Shown here: in pieces, positions 1 through 9,447 of the stretch
Layout of the letters: each line of letters opens with the position of its first letter
How positions within the stretch are numbered: position 1 is the first letter of the stretch
Source: an uncultured Acidaminococcus sp.
GTDB taxonomy: Bacteria > Bacillota > Negativicutes > Acidaminococcales > Acidaminococcaceae
Length of the DNA: 64,000 nucleotides
Direction: 5' to 3'
NCBI GenBank assembly: GCA_900554515.1
Contig: USHN01000001.1
Location: forward strand, 62,001 to 126,000
Notes under the pieces: generated by a model
What the model was told of the DNA's origin: nothing
What the model saw: the letters and a program-made list of their open reading frames with translations, nothing else
The model's database searches: none
Translations under genes and position numbers: made by a program

Positions 1-340
1 CACGGCCATCGTTGGTGGCGCCGATGAATACGGAGGACGGTTGGTATTCATGAATCATTTCCACAAATGCATTGGTGTACAGATCTGTGGAGTAATATTC
101 GAATTTAGGATCTTCACAAACGTAAACCAGGTCAGCGCCATGGGCAATCAAATCCTGGGGCACGTCTTTTTTATCGTTGGTAATCAGCACAGCGGCCAAT
201 TGCTGGTTGCATTTATCGGCCAACTTGCGGCATTCGCCCAACAGTTCATACACAACATGAACAGGCTGGCCTTTGAAATGTTCAGCATAGACCCATAAGT
301 TTTTTTCGTTACCGGTCTTTAAACCTTTTACCTCTGCCAT
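1..340 (-). CDS. etfA: Electron transfer flavoprotein alpha subunit (partial, N-terminal 113 residues)
   Basis: The ATG is at 338-340 and the frame is open to the window edge, so only the N-terminus is visible. It begins [10 protein letters not shown] and continues into an EtfA-like Rossmann domain ([32 protein letters not shown]). EtfA binds the electron-transferring FAD and pairs with EtfB to pass electrons to acyl-CoA dehydrogenase-type partners. It starts 12 bp after the etfB stop, so the two are one transcription unit. The length cannot be judged because the gene is cut by the window. Confidence 0.9.
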   Translation of the reverse strand, partial: MAEVKGLKTGNEKNLWVYAEHFKGQPVHVVYELLGECRKLADKCNQQLAAVLITNDKKDVPQDLIAHGADLVYVCEDPKFEYYSTDLYTNAFVEMIHEYQPSSVFIGATNDGR

Positions 341-352
341 TTATACCCTACC

Positions 353-1147
353 TCACTTCGTAATAATTTTGTCTTCGGTCAGCTTCTTGACCAGTTTGTC
401 AACGGCAACTTCCGGATCTTCGTCAGTGACAATAAATCTGTCGCTCACTTGGGTTACTTTCGGAGTGAAGCTCTTCATAACCTGGGTCGGAGAACCTTTT
501 TTACCGATGATTTCCGGATCAATCTGCAGATCGGCAGCCGTATAGGAAGGGATCTCAGCCTTTCTGGCTTTCAGTTTGCCTTTGATGCTGGCAAAACGCA
601 GATCCTTGCTCCGCATTACAGTTACCACGCAGGGCATCTTCATGGTAAAGGTCATGGACATCTTTTCGTTGTCTCTGTCTACAACAACGGTATCGCCGTC
701 CATTCTTACTTTCAATGCAGCGGTCACTTGCGGCAGATCCAGGTGCTCAGCGATTTCCGGCCCTACTTGGGCGGTATCACCATCAATAGCCTGACGGCCG
801 CACAGGATCAGATCAGGAACGCCCAAATGTTTGATGGCGTTGGCCAGGGCAGCAGAAGTAGCCAGCGTATCGGCACCGCCGAAAGCTCTGTCACTGATCA
901 GGATGGCTTCATCTGCGCCAACTGCCAGGCAGTCTTTCAAAACGTTTTCTGCTTGCTTGGGCCCCATGGAAATAACCGTTACATGAGCTCCCAGTTCGTC
1001 CTTCAGTTCCAGAGCAGTTTCCAGAGCGTACTGGTCATACGGGTTCATGATGTTGGTCACACCATCTCTGATAAGGGTGTTTTTTACCGGATCAATTTTC
1101 ATTTCAGCGGTATCCGGCACCTGTTTTACACATACAATGATGTTCAT
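353..1147 (-). CDS. etfB: Electron transfer flavoprotein beta subunit
   Basis: 264 residues, the usual family length. It starts MNIIVCVKQVPDT and carries the nucleotide-binding segment CGRQAIDGDTAQVGP at residues 116-130. An AGGAGG-type ribosome binding site lies 7-9 bp upstream. EtfB with EtfA (12 bp downstream) forms the cytoplasmic flavoprotein that, in Acidaminococcus and relatives, bifurcates electrons from NADH between crotonyl-CoA (through butyryl-CoA dehydrogenase) and ferredoxin; bifurcation here is inferred from close resemblance to the Acidaminococcus protein. No partner dehydrogenase is in the window. Confidence 0.95.
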   Translation of the reverse strand: MNIIVCVKQVPDTAEMKIDPVKNTLIRDGVTNIMNPYDQYALETALELKDELGAHVTVISMGPKQAENVLKDCLAVGADEAILISDRAFGGADTLATSAALANAIKHLGVPDLILCGRQAIDGDTAQVGPEIAEHLDLPQVTAALKVRMDGDTVVVDRDNEKMSMTFTMKMPCVVTVMRSKDLRFASIKGKLKARKAEIPSYTAADLQIDPEIIGKKGSPTQVMKSFTPKVTQVSDRFIVTDEDPEVAVDKLVKKLTEDKIITK

Positions 1148-1195
1148 TGCAAAGCGACCTCCTAATAATTCTTTTGTTCAAAACCATACATTCCG

Positions 1196-1224
1196 ATTGT
1201 AACACGGATTTCACCTGTATGCAA
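1196..1224 (-). promoter_or_regulatory. Probable sigma-A promoter of etfBA
   Basis: Reading the minus strand: TTGCAT (1219-1224), 17-bp spacer, TACAAT (1196-1201) with an extended TGT just before the -10. It lies about 50 bp upstream of the etfB start codon. The -35 matches consensus at only three positions, but spacing and the extended -10 are good. Confidence 0.5.
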
Positions 1225-1291
1225 GGAAATTTATCAGTGTTATATTTCAGTGCCTATAATATTTTTATTATGATGCGGTAAGGATTCCGTT

Positions 1292-4200
1292 TTAACGAAA
1301 TGCCCCTGCCCCCAGTACCAGTTCCACCGCCTCTTTAAGTCCTGGCGTGTCTCTCCCCACCCAAAACCGGGGGGCGGTGCGGATGACTTTTCCTGTATCT
1401 TCTACATGGAGAAAGACCGGGCTGCGGCCGTGAAAAGCAGCGAAAATCCCGCTGAGCTCCTGCTGAACCGCAGACGTATTTTTCCCAGCGCCGATGGTTA
1501 AATGTACTTCTTTTTCCGGCATGCGCAGCGGCTCCACGGCATTGGCAAAAATCCGGGGCTGCTCTTCATCCAGTTTGAGTATCCCTTCCACCAGTACCAC
1601 TTTGTCGTTATCAATATATCTGGCGCTGCCCACATAGGAGCGTGGAAAAACAAGTACACTAATGCTGCCGCTCAAATCTTCCAGCAGAAAACTTGCCATC
1701 CGTTCCCCGTTTTTTGTGGACCGGACACGCAGTTCGGAAATAATGCCCCCTGTCACAATTTTTCGCCCATCTACCATCTCAGGCGGTGCGCATTTTGCAA
1801 TGGGCGTCACCTGCTGCAGGCTCTCCCGATAGCGTTCCAGCGGATGGCCGGTAACATAAAATCCCAATAACTCTTTTTCTTCCCGCAAGATCTCTTCCTG
1901 AGGAATTTCCGGCAGGTCCGGAATGGAAATTGCCCCAGTAGCGGCTAATTCTTCTTCCCCAAAAAGCCCGATTTGTCCGGTGGCCCGATCCCGCTGCTCG
2001 GCCTGTGCCGCATCCATGGCCGCATCCATAATAGCCAGCATCTGACTGCGGCGCAGCCCAAATCCGGAGAAACTGCCGCTTTTAATCAAGGCTTCTACCA
2101 CGCGCTTATTCACTTTGGCGGCATCCACACGGCGGATAAAGTCAAAGAAGTCTTTAAAGCGTCCGCCTTTTTCCCGTTCCTGCAGAATTACGGTCACTAC
2201 CGTTTCTCCTACTGTTTTAATAGCGCCCAGGCCAAAGCGGATATCCTTCCCGTCCACAGCAAACCCCGCCTCACTGGTATTAATGTCCGGCGGAAGCACG
2301 TGAATCCCCATATCCCGGCAGACACCGATATACCAGCTCACCTTGTCGGCTACCGTAATGACGCTGTTTAAAAATGCAGCCATGTATTCCAGCGGATAAT
2401 TGGCCTTTAAATAGGCTGTCTGGTAAGCAACCAGGGCATATGCCGCCGAGTGGGATTTGTTAAACCCATAGCCGGCAAAATGCTGCAGCAGGGCAAAGAT
2501 TTTTTCGCCCAATTCCCGGTTAATATTATGCAGTTTTTCGGCCCCGTCCAGGAAGCGTTCTTTCATGCTGTCCAGAACTTTGGCCTTCTTTTTACCCATG
2601 GCCCGGCGCAGGATATCGGCTTCCCCCAAGGTAAAACCACCCAGGGCAGAAGCGATCTGCATCACCTGTTCCTGATACAAAATTACCCCATAGGTATCTG
2701 CTACAACGGGTTCCATCAGCGGATGTAGCACCTGGGCCGTCCGTTTGCCGTGACGGCCGGCAATAAAATCTTCTGCCATGCCGCTGCCCAAGGGGCCTGG
2801 ACGATATAAGGCCACCAGCGGGATCAAATCTTCCATACCCTCAGGATGGAGCTGTTTCATCAGCCGCGTCATCCCATCGGATTCCATCTGGAATACCGCC
2901 GCCGTGTCCCCTTCCTGCAGCATCCGGCAGGTTTTTAAATCATGCAGGTCCAGATGTTCCAGATCCACATCAATTTGTTTGCTTTTTTTTATATTTTTTA
3001 CCGCATCATCCAGCACGGTCAAGGTGCGCAGCCCCAACAAGTCCATTTTCAAAAGCCCCAGGCTTTCGGAGCGGTCCTTGTCGTACTGGGTGCAGATATA
3101 TTCGTGCTCATCATCGCTGCTGCTGGTAATCTGCAGCGGCACGTAATGGGTCAGCTCTCCCGGCGTAATGATCACACCGGCTGCATGGGTGGACGTATGC
3201 CGCGGCATCCCTTCCACCTTTTGCGCGTAGTCCAGCAGCTGGGCAATATTGGGATCCCTGTCCCGCATATCCCGCAGTTCCTTGCTGCCGTCCAAAGCCC
3301 CCTGAAGCGTCGTGCCGGGTGTATTGGGAATCAATTTGTTGACCTGATTGACCACGTTCAGAGGAATTTCCATGGCCCGCCCTACATCTTTAATTGCCGC
3401 CTTGGCAGCCAGCGTTCCAAAGGTAATGATCTGGGCTACATGGGTTTCTCCGTATTTTCTGGCCAGGTAGTCCACCACCAGATGGCGCTTCACATAATCA
3501 ATATCCGTATCAATATCCGGCATACTGACTCGCTCTGGGTTAAGGAACCGTTCAAAAATCAGGTTGTATTTCAAAGGATCAATATTGGTAATTCCCGTTA
3601 AAAAGGCCACAATACTTCCCGCAGCACTGCCTCTGCCCGGCCCTACAGGGATATCATGGGTGCGGCTGTAATTAATAAAATCCCAGACAATCAGAAAATA
3701 TCCGGAATACCCCATCTGCTTGATGATTCCCAGCTCGTATTCCATCCGTTTCCGTGCGGTTCCATCATCGTGAGGGTAGTGAGAAGCAAAACCCGCCTCG
3801 CAAAGTTTGCGGAGATAGCCATCCATGGTTTCCCCTTCCGGCAGAGGAAATTCCGGTAGCAGCAGGTGTCCAAATTCCAATTGCAAATTGCAGCGTTCTG
3901 CGATTTCCAGGGTAGTATCCAGGGCTTCCGCATCCTCTGGAAAAGCCGCTTCCATTTCCTCCCGGCTTTTTAAATAATAGGAGTCGTTGTTAAATTTCAG
4001 CCGCTGGGGATCCAGAAAACGGGCGTTAGTCTGAATGCACAGCAAAATATCCTGTCCCTGAGCATCATCCCGCTTCACGTAATGTAAATCATTGGTCGCC
4101 ACCAATTTAACATGATGCTTTGCCGCCAGGGCATGCAGGGCTTCTCGCACTGTCCGTTCTTCCGGCAGCCCATGATTTTGGATTTCCAGGTAGTAATGCT

Positions 4201-4708
4201 CCGGGCCAAAAATATCCAGGTATTCCAGCATGCATTTTTCAGCCGTTTCCAGTTCCCCTCGGAGAATATGCCGGGGTACTTCCCCCGCCACACAGGCAGA
4301 CAGGCAAATCAGCCCCTCATGATACTGGCGCAGTAAGTCCTTGTCAATCCGGGGTTTAAAATAAAATCCTTCCACTTCCGCCACGGAAACCAGCTTCATT
4401 AAATTCTGGTAGCCGGTATAATTTTCTGCCAGCAGGATCAAGTGGTACAACTTGCTCCGATTTTCCAGGTTCTTTTCCAAATGAGAACCGGACGTAATAT
4501 AGACTTCGCAGCCGATAATGGGTTTAATGCCTTGCTTTTGGCACTCCTGATAAAATTCAATGGCGCCATACATCACGCCGTGATCCGTTATGGCAAGCGC
4601 CGGCATCCCGAGTTCCTTGGCATAGCGCACCAGCTCCGGAATCCGGCAGGCCCCGTCCAGGAGGCTGTACTGGGTATGGGTGTGCAGATGGACAAACTGT
4701 CGGTTCAT
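1292..4708 (-). CDS. dnaE: DNA polymerase III alpha subunit (DnaE type)
   Basis: Replicative DNA polymerase catalytic subunit. The chosen start gives 1138 residues (MNRQFVHLHTHTQYSLL); a longer frame to 4747 exists, but GAGGAG at about 4715-4720 fits the inner ATG, and the PHP domain starts properly there. Visible in order: PHP domain with HLHTHTQYS near the N-terminus; polymerase palm with GPGRGSAAGS and the acidic motif PDIDTDI around residue 385-400; helix-hairpin-helix region (AAKVNKRVVEALIKSG); C-terminal OB fold (KIVTGGIISELR...LLEDLSGSISV). The domain order and lack of an inserted exonuclease mark it as DnaE rather than PolC. It follows sepF by 57 bp with a hairpin between them. Confidence 0.96.
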   Translation of the reverse strand: MNRQFVHLHTHTQYSLLDGACRIPELVRYAKELGMPALAITDHGVMYGAIEFYQECQKQGIKPIIGCEVYITSGSHLEKNLENRSKLYHLILLAENYTGYQNLMKLVSVAEVEGFYFKPRIDKDLLRQYHEGLICLSACVAGEVPRHILRGELETAEKCMLEYLDIFGPEHYYLEIQNHGLPEERTVREALHALAAKHHVKLVATNDLHYVKRDDAQGQDILLCIQTNARFLDPQRLKFNNDSYYLKSREEMEAAFPEDAEALDTTLEIAERCNLQLEFGHLLLPEFPLPEGETMDGYLRKLCEAGFASHYPHDDGTARKRMEYELGIIKQMGYSGYFLIVWDFINYSRTHDIPVGPGRGSAAGSIVAFLTGITNIDPLKYNLIFERFLNPERVSMPDIDTDIDYVKRHLVVDYLARKYGETHVAQIITFGTLAAKAAIKDVGRAMEIPLNVVNQVNKLIPNTPGTTLQGALDGSKELRDMRDRDPNIAQLLDYAQKVEGMPRHTSTHAAGVIITPGELTHYVPLQITSSSDDEHEYICTQYDKDRSESLGLLKMDLLGLRTLTVLDDAVKNIKKSKQIDVDLEHLDLHDLKTCRMLQEGDTAAVFQMESDGMTRLMKQLHPEGMEDLIPLVALYRPGPLGSGMAEDFIAGRHGKRTAQVLHPLMEPVVADTYGVILYQEQVMQIASALGGFTLGEADILRRAMGKKKAKVLDSMKERFLDGAEKLHNINRELGEKIFALLQHFAGYGFNKSHSAAYALVAYQTAYLKANYPLEYMAAFLNSVITVADKVSWYIGVCRDMGIHVLPPDINTSEAGFAVDGKDIRFGLGAIKTVGETVVTVILQEREKGGRFKDFFDFIRRVDAAKVNKRVVEALIKSGSFSGFGLRRSQMLAIMDAAMDAAQAEQRDRATGQIGLFGEEELAATGAISIPDLPEIPQEEILREEKELLGFYVTGHPLERYRESLQQVTPIAKCAPPEMVDGRKIVTGGIISELRVRSTKNGERMASFLLEDLSGSISVLVFPRSYVGSARYIDNDKVVLVEGILKLDEEQPRIFANAVEPLRMPEKEVHLTIGAGKNTSAVQQELSGIFAAFHGRSPVFLHVEDTGKVIRTAPRFWVGRDTPGLKEAVELVLGAGAFR

Positions 4709-4730
4709 AGTGGATCTCCTCAAAAATTCG

Positions 4731-4758
4731 CAAAAAGACCCACCCATACGGGTGAGCC
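4731..4758 (-). terminator. Hairpin between sepF and dnaE
   Basis: CACCC/GGGTG stem (4741-4745, 4750-4754) with a GTAT loop, followed on the minus strand by a run of five T (4732-4736). It could terminate or attenuate sepF transcription before dnaE. The stem is short, so this is tentative. Confidence 0.4.
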
Positions 4759-4765
4759 TTTTATA

Positions 4766-5080
4766 TTACGCATGAATAGCATCTACATGTTCTGGCAAAT
4801 ACATGGTCACTTCTGGAGAAATTTCCGTCTCCGTCGCACCAATCGTATAGGCCACGCCGGCCAGATAATCCTGTGCCCGGGTTTTATCTTCTGTTTCCAG
4901 ATCGTTCAGGCAAAGCAGAAGGCCTCTGCCTTCTAGCAACAATTGCCCGTAGGAAACAATTTCTTCCAAGCTGCCCGGTGTACGCAGGCATAAATTCATG
5001 GTGGGGGTATCAAGCACCATAAGATTGCTCCGCTGCTCTTCTTGGGGCGGCTTCTTTCCGGAACGAAAATGGGCAAACAT
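4766..5080 (-). CDS. sepF: Cell division protein SepF (short form)
   Basis: 104 residues. The C-terminal ~80 residues match the SepF fold: NLCLRTPGSLEEIVSYGQLL, then LLLCLNDLETEDKTRAQDYL and AGVAYTIGATETEISPEVTM. SepF binds FtsZ polymers and tethers them to the membrane during septation. The usual protein is about 150 residues with an amphipathic N-terminal helix and linker; here the N-terminus is short (MFAHFRSGKKPPQEEQRSN), so membrane tethering may be weak or different. An AAGGGAGGAG ribosome binding site precedes the ATG. It sits between typA and dnaE rather than in a dcw/ylm cluster. Confidence 0.8.
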   Translation of the reverse strand: MFAHFRSGKKPPQEEQRSNLMVLDTPTMNLCLRTPGSLEEIVSYGQLLLEGRGLLLCLNDLETEDKTRAQDYLAGVAYTIGATETEISPEVTMYLPEHVDAIHA

Positions 5081-5157
5081 ATGACACGCTCCTCCCTTTC
5101 ATGGACTTACGTTTTTATTGTACCTCACAGGCGGGGAAAAACACAAGGGTGACGAAT

Positions 5158-6978
5158 TTATACTCTGGCATTCCGTGCTCTGGTACGAGCCCGGTCCAGA
5201 CGGGAGAGGACACGTTTCCGCATCCGGATGCTCTTGGGGGTTACTTCCACAGTTTCATCATCATTTACATGTTCCAGAGCGCCTTCCAGGGAGAAGGTCT
5301 GCGGGGGTACCAGACGGACAGCTTCATCGCTGCCGGCAGCCCGCATGTTGGACACATGTTTTTTCTTGCAGGGGTTGACATCCATATCATCTTCCCGGCT
5401 GTTTTCCCCTACGATCATGCCTTCGTAAACTTCTTCGCCCGGATTGACAAACATAGTCCCTCTGGCCTGGCATTTATCAATGCCATAGGCAGTGGTAGTT
5501 CCGTTTTCAAAAGCAACCAGGCTGCCCCGGGTACGGCCCGGAATATCTCCTTTGAATTCGCCCCAGCCAGCAAATACATGGTTCATAATGCCATTGCCTT
5601 TGGTATCCGTGAGGAACTGGTTCCGGAAACCGATCAGGCCACGAGCCGGAATCAAAAAGTCCATCCGGAGATAGCCGGCCATTTCCGTCATATTCTGCAG
5701 CTCCGCTTTCCGGATACCCAGCCCTTCCATCACAGCGCCCATGAAATCCTGGGGCACTTCAATGGTCAGCGCTTCCATCGGTTCCAGCAGTTTGCCATTT
5801 TGGTCCCGTTTCATAATAACGGTAGGTTTTCCTACCTGCAGTTCAAACCCTTCCCGCCGCATGGCTTCAATCAGCACGGACAAATGCAGTTCGCCACGGC
5901 CGCTGACTTTAAAGGTATCGGCGCTGTCCGTATCTTCCACCTTCATAGAAACGTTGGTTTCCACTTCTTTGTACAGACGGTCACGCAGGTGACGGCTGGT
6001 AATAAAGTTGCCTTCTCTTCCGGCAAAGGGGCTGTCGTTAACGGAGAACGTCATGGACAGCGTAGGTTCATCTACTTTGATGCCAGGCAGTTTCTCCGGC
6101 TGGTTCACATCCGCAATGGTATCCCCGATTTCCGCATCGGATAAACCAATCAGGGCAATAATATCCCCCGCCTGGGCTTCCGGCACTTCTGCCCGTTTTA
6201 AGCCTTCGTAGGTGTACAAGCGGCCAATTTTTTCGTTGGTAGTTTTCTCATCATGCATCAGGCAGATGGTTTCCCCGTTGTGAATGGTCCCGCGAACCAC
6301 ACGGCCCACCACGATTTTACCCACGAAATTATCGTGGTCCAGGGTATTGACCACCATCTGCAGCGGCGCATCCACATCCACATCCGGCGCCGGAATGCTG
6401 TCGATAATCGTACGGAAGAGAGGTTCCAGGTTGGTACTTTCCTCATCCATGGACAGTTTGGCAATGCCCTTTTTGGCAGAAGCATACACCACGGGGAAAT
6501 CCAGCTGGTCATCGCTGGCATTCAGTTCAATGAACAGATCCAGGACTTCGTCCACCACTTCATCCACCCGCTGATCCGGACGGTCAATTTTATTGATCAC
6601 AACCACCGGTTTCAGCTGGTGTTCCAGTGCTTTCCGCAGTACATACTTGGTCTGGGGCATGGGCCCTTCATAGGCATCTACCAGCAGCAGCACGCCGTCC
6701 ACCATGTTCAGAACCCGTTCCACTTCGCCGCCAAAGTCAGCGTGCCCCGGTGTGTCCAGAATATTGATCTTGCAGCCATCGTGAATTACGGAAGTATTTT
6801 TTGCCAAGATGGTAATGCCGCGTTCCCGTTCCTGATCATTAGAGTCCATAACGCGTTCCTGCACCACCTGATTGGCACGGAAAATCCCGCTCTGCTTCAG
6901 CATGGCATCTACCAGCGTGGTCTTACCATGGTCTACGTGGGCGATGATGGCAATATTACGCAAATCATTTCTAATCAT
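5158..6978 (-). CDS. typA: Translational GTPase TypA/BipA
   Basis: 606 residues, the normal length. GTPase motifs: AHVDHGKTT (13-21), RGITI (53-57), DTPGHADF (75-82), NKID (129-132). EF-G-like domains follow, with the BipA-specific C-terminus ([34 protein letters not shown] end). It binds the 70S ribosome and is linked to growth at low temperature and stress and to large-subunit assembly. The ATG is preceded by AGAGGGGAA. An 85-nt leader with a strong secondary structure separates it from a consensus promoter (see 7007-7100). Confidence 0.96.
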   Translation of the reverse strand: MIRNDLRNIAIIAHVDHGKTTLVDAMLKQSGIFRANQVVQERVMDSNDQERERGITILAKNTSVIHDGCKINILDTPGHADFGGEVERVLNMVDGVLLLVDAYEGPMPQTKYVLRKALEHQLKPVVVINKIDRPDQRVDEVVDEVLDLFIELNASDDQLDFPVVYASAKKGIAKLSMDEESTNLEPLFRTIIDSIPAPDVDVDAPLQMVVNTLDHDNFVGKIVVGRVVRGTIHNGETICLMHDEKTTNEKIGRLYTYEGLKRAEVPEAQAGDIIALIGLSDAEIGDTIADVNQPEKLPGIKVDEPTLSMTFSVNDSPFAGREGNFITSRHLRDRLYKEVETNVSMKVEDTDSADTFKVSGRGELHLSVLIEAMRREGFELQVGKPTVIMKRDQNGKLLEPMEALTIEVPQDFMGAVMEGLGIRKAELQNMTEMAGYLRMDFLIPARGLIGFRNQFLTDTKGNGIMNHVFAGWGEFKGDIPGRTRGSLVAFENGTTTAYGIDKCQARGTMFVNPGEEVYEGMIVGENSREDDMDVNPCKKKHVSNMRAAGSDEAVRLVPPQTFSLEGALEHVNDDETVEVTPKSIRMRKRVLSRLDRARTRARNARV

Positions 6979-7006
6979 ATAAGCCTGTTCCCCTCTTATT
7001 ACAGAT

Positions 7007-7061
7007 AAATCAAGAGGATGCTCGTCAAAGAAGCATCCTCCGTATCGTTCTACCTTGATTT
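7007..7061 (-). promoter_or_regulatory. Structured 5' leader of typA
   Basis: On the minus strand AAATCAA, a 14-nt one-sided bulge, GAGGATGC, an 11-nt loop, GCATCCTC, then TTGATTT. Two perfect stems of 8 bp (7014-7021 with 7033-7040) and 7 bp (7007-7013 with 7055-7061) stack into one long hairpin. It begins only a few nucleotides after the predicted transcription start and ends about 28 nt before the typA ATG. No T-run follows, so it is not a standard terminator. Confidence 0.6.
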
Positions 7062-7071
7062 TGACTTATAT

Positions 7072-7100
7072 ATTATATGCTTTCTCCTATACAATGTCAA
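7072..7100 (-). promoter_or_regulatory. Consensus sigma-A promoter of typA
   Basis: TTGACA (7095-7100), 17-bp spacer, TATAAT (7072-7077) on the minus strand: a perfect match to consensus in both boxes and in spacing. The predicted start is near 7065. Confidence 0.85.
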
Positions 7101-7115
7101 ATTCTTTACGTCATT

Positions 7116-8561
7116 TTAGGCTTGCTCTTTTTTCGCCAGTTCCGGCAGGATGAGTCCAATGCCAATTAAGACCAGGGGTGTCAGGATGTTCAGCGTAAAC
7201 TGGAAAGTCCAGGTATCGGTTCCCGGCTGCACACCCCGGGGGAACATGCCCATGGCACAGGCAAAGGCAGTAAAGGCAAAGCACCAGAAACCCGCCAGCA
7301 TACCCAAAGTCTTGTTCTTAATAAAGTGATATTCCGAAACAAATTTTTCCGCGTGCTTTTTCAGCATCATGTAGGCAAAGAACACCCACAAATACCGCAG
7401 AGGCATACAAACTGCGTTCAGGCGGATCAGCCAGTTGTACAAGCTGGTCATATCTCCAATGCCAAGGGCCGGAACAATGAGCAGGATGGTGACCAGGACA
7501 GCCGTCAGCTTGTAGCCGGTGACAGGAATCCCATTGGCGTTAATTTTGGTAAAGGTCTTGGGAACGAACCGGGCGTCCACGTCCGCCAGCAGGATTTTGA
7601 TCGGAGCATCGATGGAAATTGCCAGGGTAGCAGCCTGTCCCAGCGCATTACAGATAGCATAAATCACCACAAAGGCATTGCCGATTCCGTAATACTGCCC
7701 CAGCTTGGCAAAGCTGTAATAGGCGCCGTTCATCATCAGATCTTTGGGAATATTGTTGTGGTCAAACATAAGGCCCATGGCAAAGGTGCCCAAGAGCGCC
7801 GTCACAGCAACCATGGTAGCCATAAAAATCATAGAAGCAGGATACTCAGAAGACGGTTTCCGCAAATTGTTGACGTAGGGGCTCAGCCGTTCGCAGCCGC
7901 CTACGGCAAAGACCAGGATTCCCAGCGTCGTCATATAGTCAAAGTCAAACGTGGGCATCAGCGTATCCCAATCCAAATTGTAGGTAAAAGTTTGGGCCGT
8001 GGTCAAATGCGGCGCTGCCAGCGCCAGAAGAATATAGAGGATGGACATGACAAACATAAAGCTCCCTGCCAAGGCCCCAATCCGTTTCAGCGCCGTAACG
8101 CCTTTAGAAGCGTACCACAGGAAAAAGAAGAAAATAATAACCGCAATACTTTGCAGTACGATGGGGCTCATCATTTTGGCCAAGGTGCCGTTGCCCAAAA
8201 CCGCCCACCCGAAAGCGATGAGAATATTCTGGGGTTTTTGTGCCAAATAGGGCATGTGAACAATCCAGTAGGTCCAGCAAGCAAAATATGCCAGTTTCGC
8301 ACCCGTGGTAGAACGGATCCAGGACGAAACGCCCCCTTTGCTTTCCTTAAAGGTGGAGCCCATTTCCCCGACCATAAGCACATAGGGAATAAAATACAGA
8401 GCGAACATGAGGATCCAGGAAACCACTGCCTTGAGTCCTTGGTTGGCGTATCCATTTACAATGTTTCCGAATCCCCAGACCGAAGTAAACGTCATCAGTC
8501 CCAGGGCTTTCCAGGATAAGAGTTTGTTGCCGTCACGCAAGCTTTTTTCCTTGCTTTCCAT
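7116..8561 (-). CDS. APC-superfamily amino acid permease
   Basis: 481 residues with about 12 hydrophobic segments. The N-terminus, KLLSWKALGLMTFTSVWGFGN, has the TM1 glycine-containing break typical of amino acid/polyamine/organocation transporters. Later segments include LIVPALGIGDMTSLYNWLIR and a C-terminal LTPLVLIGIGLILPELAKK. It most resembles the glutamate/GABA-antiporter-like (YjeM-type) branch; the substrate cannot be read from sequence, though amino acids are the main carbon source of Acidaminococcus-type bacteria. GGAGGCG precedes the ATG. It is monocistronic, between mtnN and typA on the same strand. Confidence 0.8.
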   Translation of the reverse strand: MESKEKSLRDGNKLLSWKALGLMTFTSVWGFGNIVNGYANQGLKAVVSWILMFALYFIPYVLMVGEMGSTFKESKGGVSSWIRSTTGAKLAYFACWTYWIVHMPYLAQKPQNILIAFGWAVLGNGTLAKMMSPIVLQSIAVIIFFFFLWYASKGVTALKRIGALAGSFMFVMSILYILLALAAPHLTTAQTFTYNLDWDTLMPTFDFDYMTTLGILVFAVGGCERLSPYVNNLRKPSSEYPASMIFMATMVAVTALLGTFAMGLMFDHNNIPKDLMMNGAYYSFAKLGQYYGIGNAFVVIYAICNALGQAATLAISIDAPIKILLADVDARFVPKTFTKINANGIPVTGYKLTAVLVTILLIVPALGIGDMTSLYNWLIRLNAVCMPLRYLWVFFAYMMLKKHAEKFVSEYHFIKNKTLGMLAGFWCFAFTAFACAMGMFPRGVQPGTDTWTFQFTLNILTPLVLIGIGLILPELAKKEQA

Positions 8562-8597
8562 TGCCGCGCCTCCTTATGAAATAATATTGCTGCAACC

Positions 8598-8606
8598 ATT
8601 ATACCA
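8598..8606 (-). promoter_or_regulatory. Extended -10 promoter of the permease gene
   Basis: TGGTATAAT on the minus strand, 37 bp upstream of the permease ATG. There is no convincing -35 box, which is common with an extended -10. Confidence 0.5.
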
Positions 8607-8665
8607 TAGGAGTGTCTTTCCTGTGTAGACATAAAATAAAAAAGCAGGATTAAAGAAAGCGGTTT

Positions 8666-9361
8666 CTACAGATGCTCCACCATATATTCCACGATGGCGG
8701 CACAATGGCGGGCTGCTTCGGCAGCAAACTGCGGATAGTTGGCTTCTTCGCTTTCGTCGGCTTTATCGGAAATGGCCCGTAAAATTACAAAGGGCAGACC
8801 GTTCAGGTAAGCAGCCTGGGCGATGGCAGCGCCTTCCATTTCAGTACATTCTGCAGAGAAAAATGTCTGCAATTCTTTTTTCTTCTCCGGCGTGGAAATA
8901 AACTGATCGCCGGAAATAATCTCCCCTTCTTTTACAGCTATTTCTGGTGCCACTTGTTTAACTGCTGCCACAGCAGCCTGCCGCAGCGCAGGATCCGCGG
9001 GAAATAAAACCGTCCCCATCTGGGGCACTTCTCCCCTGGCATAGCCAAAATAAGTGGCATCCACATCATGATAGCGGGCTGCCGTAGAGACCACAATATC
9101 CCCGATATTGAGAGCATTGTCCAAAGACCCTGCTACACCGGTATTCACCACATGGGTCACCTGAAAATGATCTACCAGGATTTGCACGCAGAGCGCCGCA
9201 TTCACTTTAGCAATGCCGCTTTGCACCACGACCACAGGGGTAGAACCGATGGTTCCGGCACAAAAATGCATTTTGGCACAATCGTAGGTTTCCGTTATCG
9301 TCATATGTTCTTTTAACAGGGCCACTTCTACTTCCATGGCGCCAATAATTCCAATTTTCAC
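8666..9361 (-). CDS. mtnN: 5'-methylthioadenosine/S-adenosylhomocysteine nucleosidase
   Basis: 231 residues. It cleaves MTA and SAH to adenine plus the thioribose or ribosylhomocysteine product, in the activated methyl cycle and on the route to AI-2. Start MKIGIIGAMEVEVALL with catalytic Glu12; CTEMEGAAIAQ holds the substrate-binding Met-Glu pair and ISDKADE the catalytic Asp. The start codon is GTG, with GAAGGAG nearby. By detoxifying SAH it also supports methyltransferases such as the adjacent type I R-M system; that link is only positional. Confidence 0.94.
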   Translation of the reverse strand: MKIGIIGAMEVEVALLKEHMTITETYDCAKMHFCAGTIGSTPVVVVQSGIAKVNAALCVQILVDHFQVTHVVNTGVAGSLDNALNIGDIVVSTAARYHDVDATYFGYARGEVPQMGTVLFPADPALRQAAVAAVKQVAPEIAVKEGEIISGDQFISTPEKKKELQTFFSAECTEMEGAAIAQAAYLNGLPFVILRAISDKADESEEANYPQFAAEAARHCAAIVEYMVEHL

Positions 9362-9399
9362 AAAAACTCCTTCTTTCTTTTATATTTTGGCATAGCAAA

Positions 9400-9419
9400 G
9401 GGCGGTCTGTTGGCCGCCC
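9400..9419. terminator. Possible bidirectional terminator between hsdR and mtnN
   Basis: GGGCGG (9400-9405) pairs with CCGCCC (9414-9419). A T-rich stretch follows on the plus side (TGTTTTTATATTATTTT) and only TTTG on the minus side. It lies just beyond the hsdR stop. Confidence 0.4.
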
Positions 9420-9447
9420 CTGTTTTTATATTATTTTCCCTCGGCCT

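Noticed and set aside
1292..4747. Start of dnaE at 4747.
   Set aside because: The extra 13 residues overlap the hairpin after sepF; the ATG at 4706-4708 has GAGGAG in place and gives the normal N-terminus.
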